64,000 bases of DNA from Schistosoma haematobium (taxonomy: Eukaryota > Platyhelminthes > Trematoda > Strigeidida > Schistosomatidae): positions 43,765,691 to 43,829,690 of the forward strand of contig NC_067198.1 in assembly GCF_000699445.3 (NCBI RefSeq). The letters are read 5' to 3'. Position 1 is the first letter of the stretch. Each line of letters starts with the position of its first letter. The notes below the pieces were generated by a model. It had not been told where the DNA came from and searched no databases. It saw only the letters and a program-made list of their open reading frames with translations. The translations under genes were made by a program, and so were the position numbers. Positions 21,517 to 36,175 of the stretch are shown piece after piece.

Positions 21517-22767
21517 ACACTGTAAATGAAATCGGTAGCCAGTTTATATGATATAACAATCTTGTAAGTGTTCACTTTCTATTGAACCTGAGTTACGACA
21601 TATGTTTACAGTGTTAGAATGAGCTAAAGTGCATTTAGCAACTAGTACGCTCCAACTTCAAAATTTTAAGCCTGTCTCAAGTTTCACAATTCGCTGTTAT
21701 GGCATGCGGCGTTCGAAATCTAATAGTGATACACGATATGCTACACGCTAACCAGCACACACTCACTTCCCAACTGACTACTTCTGGTTGTCGTCCATCA
21801 ATCATCCTATACGTCTACGTCTGGTCATTACTCAATTTCTTAGCCAAGCAAATGCATTTGTGCTTCAGGTTACTTTGAATTCTTTCTCCATATCACCTAA
21901 ATGCTATGCTTTTCGTCCCCTCAATTTTCTAAATACCCAGCCACATCCCAACTGACTACTTGAGTGAGAACAAAAGAGTGAGCGAGAAAGTATACTAGAC
22001 TGCAGAATGAAATGCACGAATGCGCAATCCTATACAAACCACTCTATGATTAGAAAATTGACTCCAATGAAATTCACTCGTCCTTCGTGTCTCTTCTGGT
22101 TGTCATCGATCGACCACTTCATACGGCTACTTCTGATCGACTTTTCACATCATCTTTCCCTCCTGAAAAGTAAGTCTTGCTTCTTCAATGTAACTGAAGG
22201 CTTTGATGAAAATATCGTCTTCTTGATGACATTCTTAGTGTCTGACCATCACTTTTTCACACTGATACTGGTGCCCCAAACTGACTGTATCAATCAAAAT
22301 CTCTCCTTACGGCGCATTACTCCACACTTTGAAAATTTATGTTCATTGCACAGGAGGAATTAGGAGAAATTCTATACTTTTCCTCCTCTCGTTTTTTAAA
22401 TAACGCTGTCGCGAGAAGGTTGCTAGTAGTACATCTCTGACAGTAGCTACGTACGCGTGGCCATGTGAGAGCATTTCGGGATGGAAAGCTGACTCTCCAC
22501 ACCATCGATCGTACCAGAGAGTTTGACAACTAGAGCACAATATTATGTATACTATGTATATCAGCACACGAAGAATATCCGACTAATCAGTGACTGGAAA
22601 ATAATGAAAGCTTGTCAGCAGCACACGACTTGTCTCAGGCTAGCTTATAATATATAAGACATTTCCAGCTTAATATGCGTCGGGTGTCGGCGTACCATAG
22701 AAAACAAAAGCAAATAAATCCCATCACTTTCAATATTACAGTATTATTACTGTTTTATTCTTTTCAG

Positions 22768-22925
22768 TTTGTGTTCAAGATGTCAATGGAAATAAGACAA
22801 ATGTAACGGACAGAGGAAAGCAAAGAGAATTTATTTCTGACTCACTGAACTCAATAAGTATTGGTATTAGTCTTTGCACTTTTAAAAGTAGTTGTAGTCA
22901 TAGTGTCATTAACAGATATTTTTGA
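22768..22925 (+). CDS. Gene A candidate last exon
   Basis: Same 51-codon frame and acceptor as 6986-7143, ending in TGA at 22923-22925. An AATAAA lies directly after the stop (gaataaat), a plausible but very close polyadenylation signal. It needs an intervening exon of 3n+2 nt to join exon 2 in frame. Confidence 0.45.
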
Positions 22926-23927
22926 ATAAATTTAAATTTTGAACAACCAGTTTTCTCTTTTGATTTATATGTCTCCAGGCAACACGGCAAAGAAATTTAA
23001 CACAAATAGTCAAGCGCTCATCGTCCATAGAAAGAAAACGTTCCTAGCTAAATTTCAAATAGATTGGAAATCAATATAGACTTTGTCAATTAGTGTGTGA
23101 TTAGAACAGTTCATGTGGACACCAGTGTACTCGTTACCTGTAATACATATGTACTGCAGATTTTGTCACATTTGAACGAGCATATCGAACAGTTAGAACT
23201 GGTAGACAGTTGGTGGAGCACTGAACAGGATTGCCTGGTAGTTTTGGATGGGGCATGAATTTCCAAACATAATGAGATAGCACTAAACAACTGGGTGGGT
23301 TGAAAGTTACGGAATCTAATAATTTTGAGGCAATGATTAGGGATCTGAAGATAAATGGTCGAACAGTAAGATATGTGGTAAACGCTGAAAACTGACAGGG
23401 TATATATAAGAAAGAATTCAATTTGTTATTATTGATAGTGGTTCTCATGGATAGTTTTTTGATGATTTCTGATTCTCCACTCGATTAATCTCTAGATGCA
23501 TTGAGTTTTGTTATTTCGTGGGTCAGATTTCTCCAAAGTCAAACGCTTGCAACATCATCAATAGTTGTGTAAAAAAAGACAACTCAGGAAATATGGTAAC
23601 AATGGCTATTAGTGTGTTAAATATATTGATGGTTCGAAATATGACCATAAGTTGTCAACCGGTTATTTATTCACAAGGTAAGATGTCGTGTGGCCAATCG
23701 TTAAATATTGCTTGACTTAGGTCAGCGTCGTTGAGCCTTCAGGAATCTCCGGATTTGTCAAATAAACAGTTTAGAAAAATTCAAATTGAGTAAGAGTATG
23801 ACTTGTTCGGATGTTTACTGATAATCTATTCCAGATGCTTGCATTATGTGGGACAAAGAATGTTGACTAGTTTTTCGATGCCCCCAAAATCTTTGGTAAA
23901 CGTTCCTGACTTCGAAGGTTGTTATTA

Positions 23928-25172
23928 CAATTGTAATGCATCATAATTTTCTGTAGTTTTGTTATATAGAGTTTTGGAAAGTAAGGTAAGGTCGAGAATA
24001 ATCCGGTTTACCCATAAACGATCCAGTTTGTATGCTACGTATTTACCTCTATATGACAGGTTCTGCATGAAGTCTCGTAAAATGGCGTTGTACTTGCCCA
24101 AATTTCTGTCCGCCTCGGAAACTCATACAACTAAATATAATTAGACAGTGTTCTGGAAGAGGTCTAACTCATACATTATAGACGGTAGTTTAGGATCCCT
24201 CTAAATGGAGGTTACTATTGATAAATCCAGTTAGTCTACAGGCTTTACAGACTTGAGATGTAGACCGTTAGATGAATGAAAGATTTTTGAAATATTTTAC
24301 TTCTAAATGGTGTGTGCTACTGAGTTGTCTGAGTTGCAACTTGTTTAGATGCATGATTGTCTGTGGGTTCAACCTACAACAATTCATGCACCCACATTTG
24401 TCGGTATTAACAGAGATTAACCATGCGTTGAATCCTTCTTCGAGTCTATCCAAATCGTTTTGCATTATACAGTTAACATATAAGCCAGGACGTTAGTGGA
24501 ATGTGCCTCTACTACTTTTGGGTGCTCAGCAAAACGAAGATTAATGTTCTGAGGGTTGTGGAAGTGTTGTCCTATTCTCACTACCTGAATTCAATCCTAC
24601 ATGAAGGATGAGATAGTCATGCATTTTATATCAAGAAAGGTTTTCATAGAAGAGAAAATTGTTGTACGTTATGAAACACTTTAGTAAAGTCAATATGTCG
24701 AGACGCAAAGAGATTCCCTTTATCTCCCACGTTGCCTCTTAAAGAACTTCTGGGAGGTCAATTGGACTAGCTCAACCAGCAGCGAATTCCAAAACTTGAC
24801 TGCACATAGAGAGTAGAAGTTGTGCCTACAGTCTGTTTGGCCGTGTTGTGTTCTCAGTTTCTGGATGTTATGCCTAAGTTTTGTGTTAGGACTGATTTTA
24901 GGTAAGCATTTAAGAGGATCTTCATCGTGTAGAACATTGCATATCAAGGACCCTATAATTTGTGCGGGTATTGAGAGAAGTGCTTCTAAAACGTAGAATG
25001 AAGCTTTTCTGCGTCCACGTTTTTCAAAAATTGGTGGGATGTGAGTCAGCTTCCACGTTTCCCCTTAATTTAAGACACCCATTTTAAAGAGCTACATTGG
25101 AATAGAACTTAATCTGGATTCCGATTTTCTAATAGTAATATAAAACGGGACGTACACCAGTAACGTTCTCAC
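23928..25172 (-). pseudogene. CR1-like LINE relic, unit 2
   Basis: Counterpart of 8144-9393. Carries the alternative variant of the divergent patch (23986-24180 and 25056-25104), identical to unit 3. The C-terminal frame is shorter here (24947-24720) because of changes in the second patch. Confidence 0.8.
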
Positions 25173-25955
25173 ATCATCAAGTATAGAAGATATTTTTACT
25201 TTATAATCTCATTTATTCCTGACAACCACCCTAAAACTTTGTGAGCTTCGAATTTCAATCGCAATACGTTCACTTAGGCCCATCAAATTCCACTAAAACT
25301 AAAGTGGACAATTTCGCAAATCTTTACTCAGTACATCTGTTCGACTATTTCTATCTGCAAATTTGTGTCTTCATGAAGCCGGTGATGGAATGCTTAGACG
25401 TACGATCAAACATTTAGGCTTCTGAAGTGTGGCTAAATAGATTTCGAATCGGAATTATGAACAGAATAGGTATTAAAGATTATAAAGCCGACATCCTGAA
25501 ACTCAGTGGTAAACTTGCATATAACCTGCTCAAGAATCTCGTTTTTCCAAACGAACAATTCCATTATCACATAAAACACTCAAGTAATTCTTACACGGGC
25601 GTATGTAGTGTGCCAGTTTTGAATGCATTATGTGTATGTGAGAGAGAAATGGATATTGAAATTTCACGGCGATAGTACAGTAGAATGACCAGAAGATCAA
25701 TGACTTTGTACTTGAATTAGAGTGTGATGATCGATGTTCAATGCAGTCTTTAATCTTCGCATATAATTCCTACTGATAACTATCACTAGATAATGCACAA
25801 ACCGTGTATTAATCAGGAGGCGAATACGAAGCGTTGATTACGTTTATTATTACACCACACTCAGATATCCAAATTTACAAGTAAGCTAAACAAGCATGAA
25901 GTAATAGTGCCAAAACGCAAGCAGGCAAGCGAGTCTGCGAGTCAATGAACTGGAC

Positions 25956-25958
<3 letters not shown>

Positions 25959-26012
<54 letters not shown>
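25959..26012. repeat. (TA)n microsatellite, unit 2
   Basis: About 54 bases of TA, abutting the solo LTR. Confidence 0.95.
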
Positions 26013-26016
<4 letters not shown>

Positions 26017-26506
26017 AAGTTTGTCTTACATTGTTCCTACTTGTCTACTTTCTGCTCTTTTGTATATTGTCTTATACTACTTATTTACATTCAATAAGCA
26101 GTTGTATCCCGAACAATTTTCACACTCATGTTGTAACGCAAGTTGTACTGTAATATTCTGAAATGTTCACACATACTTATAACGTTTATTATACTTATCA
26201 TTGTGTTTTAATTATAATTACTGTCTCTTAATCGGTTTAGCCGTTATCCACAGTTCTGTGCATTTGTTCGTGTTTCGGTTGTTCGTAAACTGTTATCAAA
26301 TTTAAACACAGCTATCAGCTGTACTTTGTACTATCGAAGCCTTTGTTATTTTCATTCTTGAAGAACGCGTTTAAACGCCTGAACACCTCACAAGTTGAGA
26401 TTTGTAACTAAATTTTGTGTATTATTTAATAAAGAACCGCTTTTGTAAACAATACGTTGTTTTGGAACTCAATCGGGGTTACTCGGACGGTTCGATAGAA
26501 ATAACA
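26013..26506 (+). mobile_element. Solo LTR (494 bp), unit 2
   Basis: Same length and ends (TGTTA...TAACA) as in unit 1. Confidence 0.75.
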
Positions 26507-26823
26507 ATATACATATATATTTAGTGAAATGAATGAATCATCGAATCAATTAAGCAGCTAACAATAAGGCAACCAAGATGAATATATGCGTGTGCAATCA
26601 GAAATACACAAGCATACATGTTCATGCAGGTGCAACAATAATAAAGACAAATTGGTATATATAATTTGCTATTTTACGAATGGCTTATATTATACACTGT
26701 AAGACTCGGCATATCTTGTGTATTCTTACGCTTTTATGTATAATTTATTTTTCACAATCAAACGGCTGAACAACGTAGACAATATGTTCATAGTTTCTGC
26801 TGATGCACAATTGGGCATGCTAT

Positions 26824-27179
26824 ATATTTCAGGCCACTTCGTAAGGGCATCCACAATAATTAGAAAAAACCTCCATTGAATTGAACCGGCAAAATTTGTA
26901 TGAAGTAACTCTCAGGATGCTGAAGGCGTGGGGCAATTCTGTGGTTGACACTTTGAAGTGTGATTGGCAGCTTGAAGACACGATAGACCGTTGCGGCATG
27001 TGTTTTTGATGTCTTTGTCCATTGAGAGCCAGAAAACATAGCATCGAGCCAATTATTCCATTTTATTGATCCCGGGGTGTCCATTATGATACTGCTTAGG
27101 AATCTTGTGACGCAATCAAATAAGAAAACAGAAGAAGACTGCATGAAGTGCTTGTCGGGCAAGAATCAAATTGTACAGA
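26824..27179 (-). pseudogene. Ty3/gypsy integrase zinc-finger remnant, unit 2
   Basis: Identical layout to 11045-11400. Confidence 0.8.
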
Positions 27180-28308
27180 GAATCACGGGTATTTATAAAT
27201 ATTAGCGTTTGCTACATCAACATTATAATGCAAGTAATTGACAAAAACGCATGTTATACTAATGACCGACAGTAGCATGGCCCGTTGATATTTAAGTAAG
27301 CTCCACTGAATTCTGATTGGATGGAACTCTTTCGGTCTTCTAAGGCCTTTGGAGGCTCCGTCGGAAATGCCGACCAAATATCATCTTGTGTAACTCTTTT
27401 GCTGCGAGACTCTAATTTATGGTCGATCTTTGAACGAATCTTAAGTGACCTTGAGAAATGTCAGCCAATCAGCAAGCAGTCAGTATAGTGTAGAAAATAT
27501 ATTATACAAAACCATGGAAGTAAAATTGATACACTTCTTATACGTGGTTCAAAAACTTGTCAAGGTTAAAAAGGAGTTCAGAGGTTCTAAAGTCGTAACG
27601 CATGCGGTGGAAGAAATCATCAATACAGCTACAGGATAGTCGGCCTCCGGAGCCATGATAAAGTCCCAAAACTCTTTCAGCCTCAACCACATAGCTTCAA
27701 TATCGTTTAAGTGCACTACGGTTGTTGAGTGTAGAAAATGCTACCTGTGGGTAACGACACGATGCACATAACCAAGCCTACGTAGGAGTCTATAGGCTCT
27801 CCAAACATCCATATATATATCGTAGTACCTGGTTGCAGCCAGTGTTACTGGCGCTTTTTTTATCCAGTTCATGATAATTGTCGTAATTTGCCTTAGTTAG
27901 TAATTATGTATGGGGTTTTCATCACGAACTGACATAAGTTACAATGCCAGAAATTTATATAACCGAATGGATGGAAGGCTTTCGCGTTAAAATCCAAGAT
28001 CCATTATTTTATACCTGATTGGTTCGTCCACAAACTATAGTCTCGCCGTTTTATTTGTTATAGCTGCTCAATCATCACGTTTTGTGTAAACTGCTCTGTG
28101 GACCGATCGTACGTTAGCACTAAGCACTGAAGTTGGAGCCGTAACCTTGAAATTCCCAAGACGCTTCGATTGGCTTGTCCATAAATTAGAGTCTCGTCTT
28201 TTTTGCTGCAAAGTTAATTTATGGAGCTTCATTCTCGATATGACTATATTTCCGTTCTGCAGTTTTCAATTATCTGGCAGCATGGAAGATTACTTTTTCA
28301 GACCCATT

Positions 28309-28689
28309 TGAGAAAATGTGAGAGATTGATGCCCCAATACACAGGAACAACTGCAAATGAAGATAACCAGTGTAGCAGCAGTCTGTATTAGTGGGCCTCA
28401 ACGATCACAGGGTAAAACCAAGATCCTCAAATACAACATCGGAAGTGCATATGACAACTTTTGAGAAAACCATCAAACTACATTACGAGGGAAGCGCTAA
28501 CTTGAAATCCTGAAGGCGAAAGAACAAGAAGAAGACAAAGGAACACACTGCATTGAAAAATGGAAGCAGACATGATAACGGTGAATAGCAACTGGTAAGA
28601 GCTGGTGGCCAACTTACACTAATGTCACATTATCCACCACATAGCTTTCCTCAGAATGTCAACAGGGTGCAAGAGGCGTAAATGCAGTC
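28309..28689 (+). pseudogene. RTE 3'-end relic, unit 2
   Basis: Counterpart of 12530-12910. Confidence 0.7.
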
Positions 28690-30103
28690 TAAAACAAAAC
28701 TGAACTGATGGTACATAAAATTGAAAAATGTCAGATTTCGAAAGTAACACTGAAGGCGTGTGTGATCAACGTCAACATTAGGTTGCGAATAAATAATCGC
28801 ACTACTCTCAACAAAATACAGTACCATGTGAAAAGTGAGTGTCTTAAACGAAAGTGTCAAACTTATGTAAAAGTGTACATGCATATCGCGAATAAAAATG
28901 CAAATGTTGACATGTGATTATGAGTAAATTTGTGAGCGTACAAACAATTAACATGCATTTATTTCGTGATTGTCTTTATCAACGGTAAAATAGCGCGTTC
29001 GTATGCGTGATTCAAAATATCATGAAAACAGAATAGTAAATCTTTTATAGATATGACAGCGGAATATATCGTGAAAATAAGTGAGGTAGAATATAACGCG
29101 CATTGGTCTGTGTCGCCGATTGAACATGAGGATAAAGAACCGTGAAATATGAAAACGTCATATTGAGCTATAGTAGAGTAAATAGCGTTGATTAGCGATT
29201 GATGTATTCGAATTCACATACATGGAGTTTATGTGGGATAGAAAAATTGAGTAGTAAAATAATAACTACAGAGATGGGTGATATTTATTGCTGTATTGCA
29301 ATTGATAATAATAATAATAATAATGATAAAAGAAGGGCTGAATGTACGTTGTTGATCGCGTCATAAACAGATGCATCGAGTGGTTGTTGAGTATGTATTA
29401 GTAGAATGACCAGAGACCAAAATAGTGACAGAGGAGATGCGAAATGCAAAGTCATGTTTCTTTTTTGGTGTCGAAGCCTTGAGTGGTTTGTGTGGCCTGA
29501 GGAATATGCATGCGCTGGATTAAGTCTCGATAAAAATACCGATACATACGACTGTTCATGACAGAAGAGTGAAACTCAGTTATAAGTGACGAACAAGAGT
29601 GTGTCTTTGAGAGACCAGCCCTAAACTAAGTGTACTGTTATACAGTGAAGCGGCAATAGATTAATAATTGCAGTAATCAAATAATGTTTATCGGTAATGA
29701 ATGATGCGGCATGCACATAAACAAGTGAACATGAACACAATCGTTACTAATCGGCCTGTAATGTGGTCGAACATAACATGGAAACAGATAGATGAAACTC
29801 ACCTAAAGCAGGAAAAAGTCCATTTTATTGAATAGCGAAATATATTTTATTGAGCTTCAAATGTCATAACGTGAATGGAATGTCTCCTAATTATAATTTG
29901 TTCAGTGAGTGGTATGACAGTGCAGCTGTCACAATTTGATGTCAGTTTGAACAAAAATAATAATCTGACGCTAAGCGATGATATGATATTAATGTAATAA
30001 TGACGGTACGACAATTATTTGAATCATAATGCAACGCTACGCCAAATGGATTAGAGAGCAGAGTTGGCACGAGGACAAGGTGTTGATAAGATAATACTTA
30101 TGA

Positions 30104-30469
30104 TAAAAATAATAATACTAATAATGATGATCCATTCTTGTGAATAAAAAGTGTAATTGAAGTACGAAATTAATGTGAATAGAGAAAATCCGATATGGAA
30201 TTTAGGAATGCAACGGCAAAGTTAAACATCACAGCAGACTGATTATGCGATAACAGTCGATTAAACAGTTTAGGTAAAAGGTTGGCCACTGTTGGGTGAA
30301 GGCAGTCAGACAGTTTGAATAATTGTCTTTTGAACACGTGAATTCGGTTTCGATAATGGTTAATCTGGATTACCTTCTCTATGTTTGCTTCAATTTGACA
30401 ATTATACCACAACAATCATACATTTATCAAACTGTAAAGATAAAAGACGAATTCGGTGAAAACAGTTCA
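30104..30469. repeat. Dispersed repeat, unit 2 copy
   Basis: Counterpart of 14325-14690. Confidence 0.7.
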
Positions 30470-31726
30470 TTTGCTCAAACCTTGATTTCTCATGAATCCA
30501 TTATGATTCGCTGTATGAGAACAGCGACAAAACCCTGTAGTGGCCACTCATTTCTACAAATTCACTCATTATTTATTCGTCGGTAAACGTTTATCCAATC
30601 AATTGATCATGTCACCCAAATCATGAAACAATTAAAAATAGTTGGATCTCTATTGCGTTAAACTGAAAATTATCATTCTACAATCAAAGTTGAAAATCTA
30701 TTAAGAAGACGATTCAACAACTGTAAACATTTTCAGCAGTCAAAGTGTGCTGTAACAGTTAACAATCTAATCACAAATTGAAATTATAATCCGGATAAAA
30801 ATTCACATTCTACTTAGTGCTTTTGTTACGTGTTGCAAAATGTCACAAAATTTACCTGCTCTACATCCATTCGTAGTGCATGTCGTCACATCGAGTTGAT
30901 CTTGAGTTAATCTTCTTAGAGGTATGATTACTTAAAATACATGGAATGACTCGTAATTTAATGATTTGTTTTACTGAAATTTTCTATAAAAGCCGTATCG
31001 AACTACTCAATATGTATGTTACAGGGCTTATTCACTTGAAGTAAGTTAATAATGGTCTATTGTCTCTTGATGCTATTTACATTCGATTGGCATGTTCTGT
31101 TCATTTAATACCATTTGAATGAAATTTCCATTTGGAACACTAGAACAGTCCTCATTTGCCTGTTTGTTTGAGTAACAGACTAAATAATGAACACTTGAAA
31201 TAGACAAATTTCAATATACTTAGACTACAGGTGATGGTAGTGTTTATTTTTGAGGCAGAATTTATATTCATAAAAACATCAACGATCCATCAAACTCCAT
31301 GGTAGACTGTGAATTAGATCCATTATTTGATGGTTATCTGTAATCATTCTACGATATTCATCAGACCGCCACATAGTTATCCAGTACGCAAACCACCTGA
31401 GCTTCAACTTTTATCACGTAATCCACCTTAGCGAACTAAACGTTTATTGAATAATGCAATGTAATTTAAGAAAACTTTTGACTACTCTACATGAATAAGA
31501 TCTATCTATGAGAAAAAGCGGGAGTTACAATGAAACTTGAAAAATTTCATAAAACGGTAAACATTGTGGACTCCAAAGGATCTAAAAAACAAATGGACTA
31601 GAATTAAATGAATTCGTTACATTTTGTAGTTTCTCATCAACTGCTTACAACCATATCTCTATTGAAACGTAACATTAAGGTGAGGTATTATATGATACAA
31701 TCGACATGAAAGACGGGAAGAATTAT

Positions 31727-32556
31727 ATTTAATAATTGTCACTCATCAATAAGACTCACACTTGAAGTTGAAAACAAACAAAATATTCACTCTATTGATG
31801 TGGAAATGACAAGAAAGCAAGACAGTTCTTTAAAAAGATCTAACTACAAGAAACCCATGTGAAATGGTCAACTATCAGATATCCAGTGCTGGGTTTCCAT
31901 CAGTCGAAAAAGAAACTTACTAATAACACTCGCTACAAGAATACGAAGAATCTGTAGCCCCGAGGTTGCAGATGAAGAATTGGGCCTTTTAAAAGCGATA
32001 ATTATCAAAAACGGGTATCCTTTGATATGCGTTGATAAGAACATGAAGCCGAAAATGCCAAAAACACAAATAATTACAGTAGCAAAGAAACCTTTACATA
32101 TGAACAACGACTTCAATGGTGGTAGAGCCACATATATCTTAAAGAGGAGAATTTCGGATTCCTTAGAAGGAACATTCTTTGCATCAACATTGCGAGTATT
32201 ATCCTCCAGCCGATCATTGTTCGCCAATAATCTGAAAGACAACTGACATCTGACCAACTCAATGTGCATTTACCAATTTTGCTGCTCTTGTGGAGCTAGG
32301 CATATGATGCGTACTTTATCCAGAAGAATTCAAGAACATTGCTCGGCGTGGCTAAAATGAGGAGGCAACGGCTCAATCGAACACCTTGTGAATACAGGTC
32401 ATTCAATCAAGACAGATTTTGCGTTCAAAGTCATCTACAAGGTAAGTAGAAGTTTTCCTAAGACAATTAGACTGCATCTTCTCTGCATTGACGAAGCAAT
32501 AGCCATACATCTGGAAAAACTAGAATTGTGTGTGCAAAAGAGACTGGTACAACCTC
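31727..32556 (+). pseudogene. Penelope-like element relic, unit 2
   Basis: Counterpart of 15949-16778, with the same stops. One difference is the shorter T run just after it. Confidence 0.85.
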
Positions 32557-33029
32557 TTTTTCTATCTCTTTCATACTCTTGTTCCTTTACAGCCAACCTT
32601 CCATCTTCCTCTTAAATCTTCTACCCCAACTGGTTTGTTTTTATCTCCACGATCATTCCGATTACATTTCATCTCTGTTTCAACATTTTATCTTATCATG
32701 CTGAGCCATTCTTTTTCAATGACAATTTCCCTATCTATCCTTTGATGAATACTTAAGGGATTAACAATCAAACGATTATTAAACTTTCCGTGTTTTAAAT
32801 TTTTTTATTTTAATACCTTAGTTTATTTAACCTCACTGTCACCATGTATAACAGAAGTTTAATAACATTATTACTATCATCCTGTTGAAACAAGCATATA
32901 TTTTTGCGATTGTACAGCTATGAAAATGAATTCGCTGAAAAGAGAACTTTTCGCTGAACTAATCTTTCTTATTCAATGTCTTAATGGGTGTATTCCGTTT
33001 ATGAAATACTAAATCATTTGTGAAGAAAG

Positions 33030-33495
33030 GTAATTTTATTTAATACACCATGGGTTGGTGGGTGGGGCAGTAACGAAGTTAAGTCCAGAACCATATAAGA
33101 TGGATTGTGTGATAATGATAGATGTTATGAAGGATTTACATAAGTTTACAAGAACTAAAAATGGATACATCGTGAAACGTAGTGTTTGAACGAGATTTGA
33201 AGGGATTATATAAGTTGACTTAATGTAAGCCAAAGAGTGGAGAGGTGATTAGGTAATTGAAAAAATGCCACAACTTAAAGCCTCCTCTTACTCGCATTCC
33301 TCAGCTATTATCTTTATCCAACATAACATGTGTCGTTCAATTTTCTGTCTTCGTGTTCGGCGTGTGTGATCATGTATGCGCACTGCTGAGTAGTAACATA
33401 CTGGAACGAAACGGTCGTTCAATTCATCCACGTTTGCGATATTCGTCTACATAAGATCAACTGGTGAATTCAACTGTGAACACCAATATTTGATT
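33030..33495. repeat. Two Sm-alpha-like SINE remnants, unit 2
   Basis: Counterparts of 17255-17460 and 17480-17720; they end about 80 bases before the gene B start codon. Confidence 0.65.
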
Positions 33496-33577
33496 TAATT
33501 ATTCGTTTTCAATACCATTATATCTTCCACATAAATAAGTCATAAAACTATTTTCTGTTATTGGTCAACTTGTAGAA
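33496..33577 (+). promoter_or_regulatory. Putative core promoter and leader of gene B
   Basis: Same as 17721-17802, with the ATAAATAAG element and the conserved leader. Confidence 0.4.
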
Positions 33578-33689
33578 ATGATATCACAATTGGTCACAGT
33601 CAACGTTGCTGTACTTCTCTTATACGCATTCAATATGATGAATGTTGAGGCATTCCGATTTTCAGCACCAATAAAATTTGATGATTCTG
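33578..33689 (+). CDS. Gene B exon 1: signal peptide
   Basis: Identical in length (112 nt) and in encoded sequence to gene A exon 1 (MISQLVTVNVAVLLLYAF...). Joins exon 2 at 36176-36329 across the unit 2/3 junction; intron 1 is 2486 bp and contains the second copy of the RTE fragment. A and B appear to encode the same protein in exons 1 and 2, so the array raises gene dosage rather than diversity. Confidence 0.75.
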
Positions 33690-34067
33690 GTAAGTGTTTT
33701 ATTTGTAATAAAGTTTAATATTAGCAATTGATATGCACTGAATGACTTCATTTCACTTTGAGTGAACTGAGGATAAAAACATCAAATTAAATGAAAAGGT
33801 TTACACAGTTTATGAATGCATAAGTAACATCAGTAGGGTTTGACTTGATAATTTCAAATGGATTGAAAATTGGTTAACTTAATAAATCGCTCATGTTGCC
33901 TCTAGTGGAGGACCATAGACCGCTCATCAGCATTCGCCATCTTAATCTATTGAGCATTGAATGGATTGTTATGAATAAAAATAAGATATTCGTAGATATC
34001 GAAAAGAGTAAAAAGGTTAAATGCTTAAATTTTCTGACGTTTCATGACTCGATGGAAGTCAATTCAT

Positions 34068-35289
34068 TCTCCAACCCACTCTGTCCTGGGTCTTCTTTTC
34101 TAGTTCCATCCAATTCTTGTTCATTTTTCTCATGTCTATCTCCATTTCTCGGCGTAATGTGTTCTTTGGTCTTCCTCTCCTCCTTTGGCCTTGAGGATTG
34201 CATGTGAGGGCTTGTCTTGTGACGCAGTTGGGTGCTTTCCTCAATGTGTGTCCTATCCACTTCCAGCGCTTCTTCCTGATTTCTTCCTCCGCTGGGATCT
34301 GCTTTGTTCTCTCCCACAGTAGGTTGTTGTTAATAGTGTCCGGCCAACGGATCTGAAGTATTTTGCGTAGACAACTGTTAATAAATACCTGTATTTTCTG
34401 GATGATGGCTTTCGTAGTTCTCCAGGTTTCTGCCCCATACAGTAGAACTGTCTTGACATTTGTATTGAAAATCCAGACTTTGGTGTTGGTTGACAGTTGC
34501 TTTGAGTTCCAGATGTTCCTCAGTTGTAAATATGCTGCTCTTGCTTTGCCGATCCGCTTCTTCACATCTGCATCAGATCCACCCTGTTCATCAATGATGC
34601 TGCCCAAATACGTAAAGGTTTTGACATCTTCCAAATTTTCTCCGTCAATTGTGATTGGATTGGTGCATGCTGTGTTGTATCGGAGAATCCTGCTTTTCCC
34701 TTTGTGTATATTGAGACCTACTGCTGCTGAGGCTGCTGCCACACTGTTCGTCTTCTCCTGCATTTGTTGTTGCGTTTGGGATAGAAGGGCCAGATCGTCT
34801 GCGAAGTCTAGATCGTCCAACTGCAGCCTAGATGTCCATTAAATCCCGTGCTTCCCTTCAGACGTTGACATCTTCATGATCCAGTCGATCACCAGGAGAA
34901 CGAGAAAGGGTGAAAATAAGCAACCTTACCTAACACCGGTCTTCACTTCGAACGACTTTGTCAACCGTCCTCCATGCACGATTTTGCAGTATAATCCATC
35001 ATATGAACTCTGTATGATATTGACTATCTTCTGAGGCACGCCGCAGTGTCGAAGAAGTTTCCATAGTGTTGTTCTGTCCACGCTATCAAATGCCTTTTTG
35101 TAGTCAATGAAGTTGATGTAGAGTGATGAATTCCATTCAATTGATTGTTCCACAATGATCCGTAGAGTTGCGATTTGGTCTGTACACGATCTATCCCTAC
35201 GGAATCCTGCCTGTTGGTCACGAAGTTGAGCGTCTACGTAGTCCTTCATTCTGTTTTACAGTATCCTGTTGAAGACTTTTCCCGGTATT
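34068..35289 (-). pseudogene. Internal RTE RT fragment at the unit 2/3 junction
   Basis: Same fragment as 18293-19512. Here a 253-codon frame (34820-34059) stays open from [13 protein letters not shown] to RVGWRM; the upstream piece 35249-34926 carries the finger/palm region. Two stops between them (after KTGVR and before WTSRLQ) inactivate it. Confidence 0.9.
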
Positions 35290-36175
35290 CGAAAATGTAG
35301 ACCACCATGTTGGTTTGAATCATCTTTATTATTTGTATTAGCTAAACGGAGATATCAGATATATTGACGCAAGCACTAATTATTATAAATTTAAACGCTC
35401 TTTGTGCATTCAGAAACAGTTTGTTCTCACCTTAAGCCTACCCTGGTAATGTTAGCCTGTTATCCAGAGTGATGAAGTTTCAATTTGTTTTCACATTACT
35501 ATTTTCTTTATTATCCCTGTCTCTTCTTACCCTCCATTTCTAGTCTAGTTGACCTCTCAATTTTATACACAGACGTTCTTAACAAGTATATGTGTGACCA
35601 GATTGCTCGAAGTGTATTGCTCTTGTATATCATCACATAGCTCTGAAAATATTTCTCTTCTCATCACATTATTGAAATCTATCAAAGGTGCTGATTGCAT
35701 GAAATTATCGGTTTCAAAATGGTAATTATTGATTAGTGATTTGTGAAAGGTGATATTAAGTGCAAATATTTTTCGGCTGATCCCCTTTTCCCAAAACTTG
35801 AAACGCAAATAAATTACAAAGTAATGTGTGCTTTGTTCTGAACACTATCAAGGACGGTAGCATGCTCATATAAGCAAGCAAGACTTCTGCTGATAGTAAG
35901 TAATACAGTATGAACCAAAAACGCTACTAAAAACCACTCATTAGGATAATTTGGTGGACCGATTCGAGAATCTCCAAACCTACACTGTATTGTCCAGCCA
36001 CTTGGAAAATAATCTGAACACATATATTGAAGTGCCACACGAACGTTTTTTATTTTACTTTGTGTGTCATTGGCATATGTTTAAACTAAGTCCGCCTACT
36101 TTTATTCGTATTGTATTCGAACTGCGACATTAATTAACAAGTTGCTATTGTGTATATGATGATTTTTCCATTTAG

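Larger units (their letters stand above)
19513..35289. repeat. Tandem unit 2 (15.78 kb segmental duplication)
   Basis: Complete unit of 15777 bases, matching unit 3 with an offset of 15777-15778 until the TA tract and 15767-15768 after it. It shares with unit 3, against unit 1, the whole divergent patch in the CR1 relic and the AATAAA after candidate exon 3, so units 2 and 3 are closest to each other. Confidence 0.95.
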
